Assembly: GCA_964035545.1 (NCBI GenBank)
Contig: OZ037773.1
Coordinates: 5,658,251-5,722,250 of the forward strand
Direction: 5' to 3'
Source: Bugula neritina
Lineage: Eukaryota > Bryozoa > Gymnolaemata > Cheilostomatida > Bugulidae
DNA length: 64,000 nt
Position numbers and translations under genes: made by a program
Part shown: positions 47,962 through 60,600 of the stretch, piece after piece
How positions within the stretch are numbered: position 1 is the stretch's first letter
Layout: each line of letters opens with the position of its first letter
Notes under the pieces: generated by a model
Database searches by the model: none
The model's input: only the letters and a program-made list of their open reading frames with translations
Told to the model about the DNA's origin: nothing

Positions 47962-50593
47962 TTCCAAAGATTTACAGATAAATACAGCAAGGCAATCTCA
48001 ACTTTGCATGATTTCACTTCAACAAATATCCATATGACTAAATATATCACTTGAGTGGAAATAAAATTAATTTTAAATAAAAGCCCACTTCTTTTAAAGC
48101 ACTAAGAAGCAATTTTTAATGGTGATAACAATACTACTATTTATTCTATAATGGAACTAAAATGGCACATGGCAGAGGTAAAGATAAAGGCGATATCGAA
48201 ATCTTAGACATATTCAATTAAAAAACTAATAAATATAAAATATCAGCATGATTTTAGTCATTTTTCAACTTTTAATTAGCAAAAATTGTTGGCCGAAACA
48301 AAAATTTTCATTACTGATGACAACCTCGGGAGCTGAAGCATACTTAAATTATTACAGATATAAAATTATATATATATATTCATCATATTGACTATTATTT
48401 TGATAAAGCTGTATTATTATTAATACTATTAAACATAAAACTAAAACTTGTCAACATCAGCATAAATTTGAAAATAATTATTATTTTGATTTTCAATATA
48501 AATATAATCATAAAAATAATTAATTTAAGAATGACTTAGACCTCGAATTTCATATTTAATATGCATTGTGATTGTGACGGTCGAATAAGATTAAGATATC
48601 AATGTCAGTGTGATTATCATATTGTTAATTATAATAAAAATCTGAATCACACGCATATCTATAGACCATAGTCAATAGTGATATGGTAGCCTATTGGTGA
48701 TCATGATGGTCCTACTAATAATATGCATATGAATACGTTTATCAAAAAGTAATACTTATACAATATAACTTATAGTTATACTATAATAATAACTATTTTA
48801 TACTACAATTACAATAATAATGTTCACTGTACTGTTGTACTTACTGTTAGCTAAAAGTAAATATCAATACTTCAAGTTAAATTAACACTCATACTCATAC
48901 TGATACCAATACGAATAGTAATAGTTACAGTAACAGTCATTGACATTAACACTACTAGCAACAGCAACACTAGTCACTAGACCTACGTCTAGTGACTATT
49001 AGTATTAGTATTAGACTTAGCATTAGTATTAATAGTAGTACTACTACTTGCACTGTAGAATTACTAGTAGAACTAGAACTGTAGAAGTATTAGTAGCCAG
49101 TACTCAGTACGGCCACTGGCACTGTGTCAGTGTGAGACTGAGTGTCGCCGTGACTGTCTGTACTACTACGTCTACTGGTAGTACTACTACTAGTACTAGT
49201 AGTACTAGTACTTTACTAGTACTAGTACTACTACTTGGCCTAGTAGCTGTAGTGATACTAGTACTAGTACTAGTAGTTCAATTTCAAGTTGAACTAGTCA
49301 TTGTCAGTAGCCACTGTCAGACTAAAACTAAAAGTAAGACTAAGACTAAGAGTAAGACTAAGACTAAGAGTAAGAGTAAGTCAAAGTGTCACTAGTGTTA
49401 CACTTACTGTGTTACTGTTACTATAACTATTAATATTAGTCATACTCATAGATAAACAATAACTCTGAAAGAGAAAGACTAATGGCTTATCAATTAGACA
49501 CCTAAAGTAAACGAAAAGTTACACAAAATTGAAATTTAAATTCATCATCATGATCATGATGCCTTTTCCTTTGGTTGTTTCTTTTTATAAAATTATACGG
49601 CGGTTTATCGACTTCGTTTCGAATAAAAACTTTTTATACAAATAAATAAGCCTTAAATTTGTTGCATCAATAAATGCAAAAATTTTTATTTTAAAAAAAA
49701 ATTGTTAACAAATAACAACATTATTTTTTTCAAGGAATTACATACGCGACTAATTCAAACAGTACTAGTATCTGAAATTTTCCTTCACCAAAGATTACCT
49801 TGACGCGATTGGCGATAGTGATACTAATGCTAATACTTATAGTTATAGTTATAGTTATACTAATAGTAATAGTATTAATTATAGTGATACTCATAGTCAA
49901 TTAACTATCAAATCATGGTCATACTCATACTGATAGTGGCAGATGATAGTTATAGTGATAGTGTGATACACGTAAATTAACAGTAACAGTAAGTCTTAGA
50001 CAGTAACTTAGAGTAGGTAACTTACTCTTAGTCTAGCTTCTACTTCTAGTTCTAAAAGTGAAAGTAAAACATACTGGTACTCCTAGTGACACTGATAGTC
50101 AAACTCATACTCATAGTCATAGTGATAGTGTCAGTGATAGTGATACTGATTACCCCAGATGAGCCTGAAGTAGAACGTTCTTGCAATCTCAATCTGTGTT
50201 CAGATCTGATGTCATAGTGATTTAATTTCATAATAATAATTAGTACTATTACAGTATTAGTATTAGTACTATTGCCAAGGTATTGCCATTACTATTAGCT
50301 TTGAGATTGGCCATTGGGTTTTTGTGAACTCGGGCATTGCTTGTTGCTGTTATGTTGTTAGCAATTAAAGTTGATGTGCTACACAAGTTTGAGTTTCAAA
50401 GTAACATAGCTTTGGAAAAAATGAATAAATGTTCATAAAAATTTGAATCGATTTGTTCAAGAGTAAAATTATTTATAATTAATAAAATTGTTTATAATTT
50501 TATTGGTGCTTGGAATTTATTACAATCATTATATAATGTCCTTCAGTATGTCACAATATGATATATTTATTTATTTAGATTACTAGAGTTACA
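47962..50593. other. Repeat-rich spacer between the transposon and MRPL4
   Basis: No exon is supported. The left part is plain AT-rich DNA. About 48880-49440 and 49800-50150 are cryptically simple tracts of act/agt/gta words. Any MRPL4 promoter should lie near 50594, but no TATA box is evident. Confidence 0.5.
48880..50150. repeat. Cryptically simple ACTAGT-rich tracts
   Basis: Two tracts (about 48880-49440 and 49800-50150) consist of scrambled agt, act, tag and gta words. They include many ACTAGT palindromes near 49180-49280 and an (actaagagta)-like run at 49320-49380. They are separated by about 350 bp of ordinary AT-rich sequence. The 115-codon frame through it (49048-49395) is compositional. 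Confidence 0.75.
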
Positions 50594-53500
50594 ATGGCAT
50601 TTCTATCTAAAGGAGTTCATTCAATGTTGAGATCAACAAAAATTTTACAGGTAACCTTACTTTTAGATGTTTCAATGCTGGATACTCTAGTAATGATTTT
50701 TATTGATTGCTAGTGAAGCTAATTTTTGTACCCGTTTAGCAAATGTTGAGGCGTTCATTGCAAATATTTCTTTTTCACAACTAGTAGCGTTGCAGTGTGG
50801 CCAGTGTATTATTAAATAATTACTTCTAACTATGCTGTATTTTGTAGACTTTACTACCACAAATATCACAGTCATTCCTTTGCAGCTCGTCGGAGTTGTC
50901 TTCTTCATCAAAAGGTGATTTTAGTTGGTACTTCCTCCTATTAGCAAATAAGTTGTTTTTCCCAACAATAAAAGCTGCTTTGCCATCACGTTTGCTAGTC
51001 ATATGTTTTAGAGTCTAGTGATTCGCTAGAATCAGGTTCACACGTGATAGACACGGAAAGAATACGAAACAGGAAGTTGCTATATCCTCCTCAGCATTCA
51101 AGTGATAGAATACAGAGCTGGGTGAGCACGCTATCTCGTTTACAAGAGGACAAAGTGGGAATCATAGATCTACACCCTTCCATCTTTGGTGTCCACCCTA
51201 GGTAATCAGTCTATTAAGTGTTCAGTAAGATTTTAAGTAGGTTTCTGTTTCCCTGTTTTGGTTGCCTAAAAAAAAATTATTTGACTTTGTCCATGTGAGT
51301 TCTTCTCTTTGTTTCAACTTAATTTTAGCATTTGGGGATAGTTAAAAAATAATTATTATATTAAGTGAAAATTGTGAGATTAATTGGAATACTCTTAACA
51401 TGTTTGCATATAAGCTCACTGCTCTAGCAGTGTGAAGTGAGTCTAACTGTAACTCTATTCTCTACTAGCATATTCATGTTTGTTTGTAAATTGTGAAACC
51501 TAATAATTTGCTTGTACTTTAGATTGGATATAATTCATGAGAATATCAAGTGGCAACAGAAATACAGGCATATAGTGAGTCTTACTTATTTCCTGTTGAG
51601 TTTACTTGTCTGTTTTGCTATATTCAGTTAAAATTGTAAGACCAGGCATATACCTGAAAAGAGCATAGTAAAGACAAAGCTCCATGGTGTTTTAACATTG
51701 CTATGATTCTCACAATGTTGTTATCATTAAGAATCATATAAACAATCTGCTAGCCTATTTCCTTACTGTAAAGCAATGTTTGTGATTACTTGTGGTCTAT
51801 TGCTATCAGTCAAGTGAAAGTTCCACTGTCTGCTGCATTCACCATCAGCACTTCTGATATGAATGTGAGAGTGGGCACCCCAAATTTGTATTATATTAAA
51901 CACTCCTTATATTTTTAAACTTTGAATTCTTTGAAACTTTATTTTCACTGGCTTGAAACTTAGTTGTTGGAGAGAATTTTTTTCTTACAAAATGCTAGTA
52001 AATTTATGCCATTTTCATCTCGCTTGGTTCTACTTTTATCCCAATTTTGTTGGTAAACTAGACTTAGAACTTTACTTTAGGACTTTGCGAGAGTGAGGAC
52101 CCGCGCTGAAATGCCCGGTGGAGGGCGAAAGCCCTGGCGTCAAAAGGGCACTGGCAGAGCTCGTCATGGCAGTATTAGATCACCATTGTGGCACAAAGGT
52201 TTGTCATAAATTTGTATATTTTCAACACATAGCTGAAATGACGCATTCAGATGTAAAGTGACACTAAAAAGATTTATTGTTTTATCATAATTATGAATAC
52301 ATGACCTTATTTCTTATGTGATTTAATAGCAAAAGTATTTTGGTCATAGTATTTTCACCGATAGTATTTGAACTTGCAGTAGGCTGTGCTTGTTTCTTTA
52401 CCCTTTTATGGCCATGTTTTTGGAAAAAAAATATTTAGTAGAATACAGAAAGCAATCTATGCCTGGGTGTAGTGGATCAGTTAGAAATGTATTATGGCAA
52501 GCACTCTTGCAGTATCTTTAAATCATGTGTTATATATGATATGTAGTCTACATTCTTAATGCAATTGTTGCAATGTCTGTAGGAGGAGCTGCGAAAGGTC
52601 CACGGGGGCCCACAAGTAACTTTTACATGCTACCCTTTGGTGTTCGGGTACTGGGACTACGTACAGCACTTAGCTGCAAGCTGGCGCAGGTAGATCCGTG
52701 TATATTTTTGCATGCAATTATGTTTATATACTGTAGGATAGCATTGCAGTGTATTAATAGGTGTGTTCTGTTGCATTCTCTATGTTCCCTACTGTCGCAG
52801 TGTGTAAATGTTTTACTCATGACTACCGTCAGTTTCCATAGAAATTTCACAAAATCCACATACCATACTTTTCTGTAGAACAAACTCCATAAGTCTGACT
52901 GTATTTATGTAGAACGACCTTCACATAGTTGATTCTTTGTACATCCCTGCTGAAGATCCTGAATACCTCCGAGATCTTGTCAAGTCCAGGGCCTGGGGCT
53001 ATTCTGTCTTGTTAGTGGATGACAATGATGAAGTCCCTCAACGCCTTGCTAATGCCTTACAGCAGATACCAGAGTATAATGTCATGCCTGCTTATGGTAA
53101 GTTCAACGGGCCAAGGTATTGTCGCTTTTGTAAACACAAAAGTTTTGGCAAGGCATTAAATGTGATGGGATCAGCTTAGACATTTGCTGGTAAAAGTGAA
53201 AAATGTTTAGTTTTTGTGACGAAAGTCTATAAAATTTGCTTTTACAGACTCCACATTTTTAGCTTTCCCTAATTTTCTAAATATCTAAATTGTGTTATTT
53301 TTTCTTCTTTATATTTTTCTTCTTGTGACACTATTGAGTATACCACATATAGTTTTACAGTATTGAAATAATTCCATTATTTTAGGATACGTATTGCTTT
53401 TTGCTTTTCAGCAAATTCTCTTTTTTGTATTGAGGAGTTGTGCCCGCCTTTCTTTCTAATCCATTGCTCTAAGTTTTACTTTATTAGCACCCAGTCTATT

Positions 53501-53930
53501 TTGGTCGCTGATTCGGTGACTATTGTAGTGTGGTTTGCTCATATGTATGGCTCCGAATAGATACTGAATGTAAGAAAATGTAACAATGTCGCTTAGAATA
53601 ACATGGCGCAATATCATAAATCACTTTCTGGAGAATTCGCATAAAATTATACATGAAATATCTGAAACTGGAGAGATCATGCTTACTTATTGTGTATGCA
53701 ACGTCTCTTATTGTAGAGATCATAGTTATCTTATGTACATACATCTACTGTGACTCTAGAGTTCATGGTGGTAATATGTTGATTTGGTTTCAGGTCTGAA
53801 TGTCTACAGTATGTTAAAACACGAAACTGTGGTGCTCACCCTGTCAGCTGTAGAGAAGATAGAGGAGAGACTGCTCTATCACATGCACAGGAGTGGCTGT
53901 GTTCAACAGAAGTTTAGATTACCTTTATGA
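50594..53930 (+). CDS. MRPL4: Large ribosomal subunit protein uL4m, mitochondrial
   Basis: Eight exons give 303 residues (human about 311): 50594-50650, 50848-50914, 51012-51201, 51523-51574, 52081-52198, 52583-52689, 52913-53096, 53794-53930. The protein is part of the mitochondrial large subunit near the exit tunnel. The N terminus ([19 protein letters not shown]) is basic, Ser-rich and free of acidic residues, as expected for a mitochondrial presequence. The uL4 core shows [16 protein letters not shown], the tunnel-loop signature [20 protein letters not shown] followed by [11 protein letters not shown], then [14 protein letters not shown] and [12 protein letters not shown]. It ends [19 protein letters not shown]. 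All joins are GT-AG and in phase. AATAAA at 53984-53989 lies 54 bp after the stop. It is convergent with the nuclear receptor. Confidence 0.97.
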
Positions 53931-53983
53931 TTGGGTCTATTATTTGCTATTTTATAAACTTTTGTGTAAATATTGTCTTTGAA

Positions 53984-53989
53984 AATAAA
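53984..53989 (+). promoter_or_regulatory. Poly(A) signal of MRPL4
   Basis: Canonical AATAAA 54 bp downstream of the MRPL4 stop codon. Confidence 0.75.
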
Positions 53990-55885
53990 TAGAGAAACTT
54001 TTTTTGGCTTATATTTACAATCTTTATGGAAAATCTGGGTTTTGGATAGACCAGCCCTTAAAATACACTGACTTTTTATAAGAAACACAAAGGCTATTAT
54101 TTTGATCATCACATACCCTGGTTGGAGTTGTCTTACCAGTCAGACTCAACACGCAATACTGGTTATTCTCATCAATTGATCTCAGCCATTTTAAATTTTA
54201 CTTATTAAAAACTGCATTTGCTTTGCCTCCATATTTGAATAATGCCTTTACCCACTGGGCCATAGCTGCTTTTACTCACACATAATACGATAAACCTCCA
54301 ATACACATGATATAAGTTATACATGATTTACAAACAAAACTTGGCCTTTGGTTACGATATAGTCTAATAATGCACTCAGTTCCCGCTACATTGCTTCACA
54401 TTAATTTGAATATCAGCCTGTATACTTTTTAAATATGACTAAAATGTTTCTGCAGCTGCTTTAAGTCCAGTTTTATGGTTGATTATTTGTATAATTTCTT
54501 GAGAGGAATTAAGAAAGATAATTATAGATGATAGTAACTGAGGCACTGGCTACCAAAAGCTCCTATTATTTGCTGTAACAGACTGCTGAACTTTGCACTC
54601 TGTCGCATATATAATATCTTTTATATATATAGAATATTACTCACGTTGATAATAAAAAAATGTGAGATGCTAGTTACTTGCTGGTAGTCCAGAATCTTGT
54701 TACCCTGATGTGCATTGCCCAGGGTGGAGTGAGTGTACCACTGTGCTAGTTCTACCCAGTTTTACAATGCCAGTTTATGAAGCTTTCATTTATTTTTTAA
54801 GTAGGAACTAGATTCTAATCATTTCACTTTTTATGGCCAATTTTCGTTGTTCAAGTATGCAGAACCCGGAAAGTTGAGTAATGGATGGAGTAGCCATATT
54901 TTATAACTGGCATGAAATCAAAATACATGCATTGTTGCAGCCATTCTGATTATGTGTGCATAAGAGTATTTCCAAACACAAGGCATTAATTTCTTTCTAA
55001 TATACAATTTATTACATTATATTTCAACATAAACTGTTATAAAATAATGAATATAAAGATATATAAGCATATTACATCATAAAAGCAACTACAAACCAAA
55101 GTATGAGATGGTTACATAAATGTATCATAAGTACTGTTATAGTTAATTTCATTATGTTACATGTATGATAGATAGAATAGTCTAGAAACCTCTGGCAGAG
55201 CACTATCAAGGAGGGATATAAAAACAGCGGAAATATACAAAAAGAAAAACCTTTGATAACATGCATGCAACATATATATTAAATTCAACTATTAAAACCA
55301 ATTACAAAGGTACAAAAACTAATTACAGGACTGCAGTAAATGAAAGCAATGTTACAGGTAATGAGGTTAGAATATCGTAAAACTATTATTTGAAAATCTT
55401 GTTGGCTCACATTTATAGGCGAAAGCACCATTACATGGTTGATAAATAGCATAAAGATATCCTCAATATGTACAGTATAGGGTTGATTAAAGAGCCCCAG
55501 TAGGCCTATATAGCATTTAAATATTATATCATTGTTATTATATTGTCATAATCATTTAGTGAGATCAAATTTAGAATTGCCTTCCCAATCAGAGGACTAT
55601 ATTATAAAGAAAGCTAAAAGGTTCTTTATTATATAGAAGTGGGATACATTGATAACACATGAGCAACGAATACTTTATAATATAGTCAAAAAACTGGCGC
55701 CCAGTTTACAACCTGTTGGGAGGCAAACCTAATGCTAATTCTGGGATGATCGCCTTCATCAAAATCAACTTTTGCTTTATACAAAACAGACAAAAATCAT
55801 TTTATAGTAAATATAGGAATTACAGGTACAGAAGTTATAATATTTTATAAATAAGTTCAAGCATTCAGCATAAGGAGTTATTCAC
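53990..55885. other. Spacer between two convergent 3' ends
   Basis: No exon is supported on either strand. A reverse-strand AATAAA (plus tttatt, 55625-55630) about 255 bp past the nuclear receptor stop is a candidate poly(A) signal for that gene. The rest is plain AT-rich DNA. Confidence 0.5.
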
Positions 55886-57602
55886 TCACAACATTGTGAA
55901 ATCAGTGGCAAACAACTCCCGATGAAGAGCAGGAAATTCAATGGAATCACCTGTAAGCTTCTTGAATGTTGACAAAGCCTTGAAGTGTTGAGCAGCGAGT
56001 GTTTTGAGATACGGGAGGTGGGCCAACGTCTTCTCCGCATACTCTGATGACTCATGAGTTCGATTGATGAGTTGAGTAAAGGCCGTGATGTGTTTGTTGT
56101 ATAACTGTTTCAGCTCCGTGGTGTCCTGCACACCGTAGTGATCTACAACAGCAGCAACAGAGAGCTACAGGACTACAAACAGCTACAGTACTACAGACAG
56201 CTACAGTACTACAGAGAGATACAATGCTACAAACAGCTACAGGACTATAGACAGCTACAGGACTACAGAAAGATACAATGCTACAAACAACTACAGTAGT
56301 CACTCTGCTGTGGGCATACAATGGTGCTCAACAGGTCTGGCAGTTTACAGCCTTAAGTGTGCTGGTCTTACTTGTAGCTATAATAGTTCATTGCACTAGA
56401 TTACACTGATACTCTGGTGGATAGTAAAACCTTTTATAAAAACTACAGCACTGCAGAAAATATTCAGTAATAAAAATAATTTTTCCCATCTTTGATAAAA
56501 TCTTGGTGACTGCTAGAAACTTGAGTAATGGGAACTACATTGGCGCAACTTCTTTAAAGAGCTTAAAATATCAAGATTATTAAAGTCTATATTATTAATG
56601 ACTGTGTTTATTTCAACATATTTCATGATTTTTATAACACCAATGTATGCCTGGTTTTTGCTTATATATAATGGGAGTGGTGAAAAAAGTGGAATCATTG
56701 TAAATGTTCCTGGCGCCCCCATATCCATATTTAGTTTGCGCACAGCTTGCATCAAATGCTTGCAAAGTAACATTAGAATCAGTCTTTAAAAGTCAAAATT
56801 ATTACAATTATCATCGTAGTTTTATATGCATAACCCAGTGTATGATTGCTTGACAATCTCCTACAGTCTTCCACAAGGGCACAATGGTATTGTAACAGTG
56901 GTTAGGCATAACCTCTAAGTGTGTACTATATGATCATCATCTGTATTTATGGCCTTTATATTCTATTTATTTCTCGTCTAATGTACATTATAATACCAGC
57001 TGCAGAGCCACCAGTTGCTAAAGAGAGTTTCATTTCAACACAACTGCTTTATTGAATAATTGAATCGTGAGAATAACAAAGCAATGTCTACAGCTATCTT
57101 CACTCCACCGAGAATTCTAATCATACTTCAGACAACACACTCTGCAAAGTGTAATAACTAAAGCTAGCAAGAGATAGAATGCTTCTTGTTTACTGCAAGT
57201 CCATGTGCTAAAGAGTTAGAGATGCAGACAATTAACATTAAAAAATCCTCTAGATGTTTAATAATAAAAATTTTATAACAGGAAATGTGGGTCCGAAGAC
57301 ATGGCAATACCTTAGTAACCCTAGATCAATAGGATAGCACCTCTCTAGCTAATTAACAACCCTAATTACCACGGCAACCAACCACTAGCAAGTCAGTTCG
57401 GCAACTATTACCAAGTGATTGAGAAAACATTGAATTAAACACTTTTTGATGGGCCAAAAGTGTCTTGCAATGCAATAGACTGAAAAATAACACTACCAGG
57501 GCCCTAGACAGTACAAAGGGGGCTTACAAGTAGTGGTAGCAGTGGTAGTCACAGTAACAGTAGTAGTAGTAGTAGTAGTAGTAGCAGTAGCAGTAGTAGT
57601 AA

Positions 57603-57694
<92 letters not shown>

Positions 57695-60600
57695 ATAGTA
57701 GCAGCAGTAGTAGCAGTATTAGTACTAGCAGCAGTACTAGTTGATGACTTTAAATGTATTTAGTATAGTCAATAATGCTAAATTTAGCGCCAAGTCCCAC
57801 AATGCATTAATATGTGCATTTGAAGCAGAATACTGCCTTTAGATGCAAGCCTAGAGTCGCAGGGGTATTAGTAATTGAATTAATAAGTCTGTAGCTGGAA
57901 TCTTTTATTGAATGGTCATAAATAATCTTGCTACTTAATGTTACACTAATGCTTGGCTGTTATTACACTTTGCAGAGTAGAACAGAAATGCCCATCAATA
58001 TTACTTAGAATGGCTGAAATTCAAATTGTGGCCAGCAGTAATGACTGCTACATCACATTTATATGGTAGATATGTTCAGCATTGATATAGTTTTCAGCAA
58101 ATATAGCAAACTAATTATTCTGTTTTACAAATATAATATTATTTATAGTTAGTTATAATGTAAAGTACAGCCGACCTTGGACAAAAGTCATCTCTGCTGT
58201 CATATAGACAAAAAATACCAGTTTAGAAAATTTCCCAATACATGCTATCAAATAATTGAGTGAACATACACTGCAACATGTACTTGATAATGTTTACTGG
58301 TATGTGCAAGTTACTTGACTTATTATAATGATGAGCCCAAGTTGGCAGTATATTGACTGTATAGAACTAGAGTATTAGCGCATGACATCGTCATGAATTG
58401 CAAAAACTGTCAACTCTAATTTGAATGATTGCCCTAAACTTGGTGTGTTGGCAGACAGCAAACTGGCTGTAGAAAACTTACCAGGTTGAAAGAGAACTAC
58501 TGTGTTCAACAGGGCAATCTCTCTCTCTGTTAGCTTGAGATTTGAGAACATTTTCAGTACATCTAGAGTGGCAGCTATTAGGACCCGAACTTCTTGATCT
58601 AAATACATAAGAAATCATGCGCGTGAAGTGGAATCACTCGCATGCATCAATGCCTGCTACTGTCTGTGATGAATAGCGCACACGCAGTCATGCATTATCT
58701 CTAGCAGGGATAGGGCTTTCAACTGGTATTTTAATGAACCATTAAATTAAATAATCAATATATGCAAAATAAACTAATAGAATAAAAATACTCCCATACA
58801 AGCATGTGATAAATTTCACATCTTCTGCCAACTTGCTAATTGAAAATGAGTAATAATGAAATAGAGTGGAGCGATACTTTTCCAGCAGATGAACCGTATT
58901 AATAGCACATAACTTTTTACCAGCATCATTTTTGCCAGATTGCTTAGCAAATCATGTGTGACTAGAGATAGGAGTAGCTGATAACTATCAACACTTCCAT
59001 GGAAAGTTGGCTGGACATATTCTATGTTATGAATATTTGCTAATGTAACTTTTCTGATTGTATGTCCAAACGACAAACCATCACTGACTTGAGTAGTGTA
59101 CCTATATTGCTGACTTAGCAGTGTACCCGTATTGCTGACTTAAGCAGCTTACCTATATTGGTGAAGGAGTCCAGGTTTAAGTCTTCAGTATTTGGAAATC
59201 TGTAGCCTAGGACACTGCTGGTCCATAGCAGATGCATCACTACCATCTCGTATCCAGCTGTAACAATATTCACACAATAATTTCATCCTAAACCAGTGAC
59301 GAAAGTTAGAACAGTACATTATATATGCATGCATTTGGAATTATGCTCTCTTGGTGGGTCACCATGATGTAGCTAAGTAATTCATAGATTCAAAAGTTAC
59401 AATTTAATAATGTAACTGCATTTTAAACCCAATAATAAGCCATTAGAGCAACTCTGAATTATTTAATACATTATTCAGCATACAGATATCTTGTAAGGAA
59501 AGCTGATTACATGAATTGATGATGAAAGAAGAGAAGTAAAAGCTAATAATTGCTAATTATAAGAAGTATGATGAGTCAACCTCTAATCAATAGTTTGATT
59601 CGAAAAATTGCTCTGAAAACAGAAGTGAATCATAAATACTTTGGGCTGAAACCAGAAACAGCAGTTATAGCAGCTGTCGATTTTATGGCAGCAACATATG
59701 TAAAACAAAAAGATGAAACAGTTACTGAATCATTCAAATCCCATAAGGCACAAACAGCTAATGCTGAATGCAATCATCTAATTATTATTAGGAATTACCA
59801 TTTATTGAAACCTATGAGTCTTAATTCCACCCACGTTGTAAACTGTCTTAGGTAAAGTAGCTTCAGAGTAGATTAAAAAGATGAATAAACATCTTGATTG
59901 ATAGGAGTATGTTTATGTAGGCGAAGGAGTAATATTTTTAGTAAACCTAACTCCTCTTATCTAGCTACAGATTAAATAGCTACAAAAAATGGGGTTTTTA
60001 CTCACCTTTGCTATAAAAGTGGTTTTTTCCTCCCCTTTGCAATAAAGGGTGGGTTATTTACTTCTTAATGTCCTAGAAGGTGGATTACTTATTTACTTTT
60101 GCTATATAAAAAAACTTATGAAAGTTCATAGTCATCATTCCTGTGAGAAAACCCCTGAGGAAGGGTTTTTTGTTAAATTGGGCTAAGGGCTTATTCAGAT
60201 GGGGCACAGGAGCAATTATGACTGGATGCTCCTTCTATATAGAGGCGGGTAATTCACTCTCGAATGCTATAGAAAGTGAGCACTTTATTTCACCCCGTAT
60301 CTAGAACTTGTAGGACTAAAATCTCACCTCCTTTGAGTACCATAATCTGGTCATCCTGGTCCAAGCTGTTGAAGCCCGGAGTGAGTTTAGCAAACTCGAT
60401 GATCTGCTGAATAGTGCCGGTCATTTTAGCCGCAAACTTCTCCCAGAAGTTGGTGTGAGTCAGACCGTGTAACTCTTCTGTTGAAGTCAGCATGTTGAGT
60501 AGATCGTCACTGTAGAACGCTTTGCGCTGAGCTTGCAACATTAGATTGGCCAACGTATCTGCAACAGTCACGCTTATTACAACATACAAACACTCGAAAG

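Noticed and set aside
49048-49395. 115-codon Ser/Thr/Leu/Val/Lys-rich frame
   Set aside because: It lies in cryptically simple act/agt DNA; absence of stops follows from composition, and no homology is recognisable.
57533-57763. Open frame coding almost pure valine
   Set aside because: It is an (AGT)n microsatellite read in one frame, inside a nuclear receptor intron.
58375-58481. Read-through of the nuclear receptor exon into GKFSTASLLSANTPSLG
   Set aside because: I first considered it as missing ligand-binding-domain sequence or a tiny intron. A normal join from 58482 to 56142 restores FQPDHYGVQD in phase, so it is intron.
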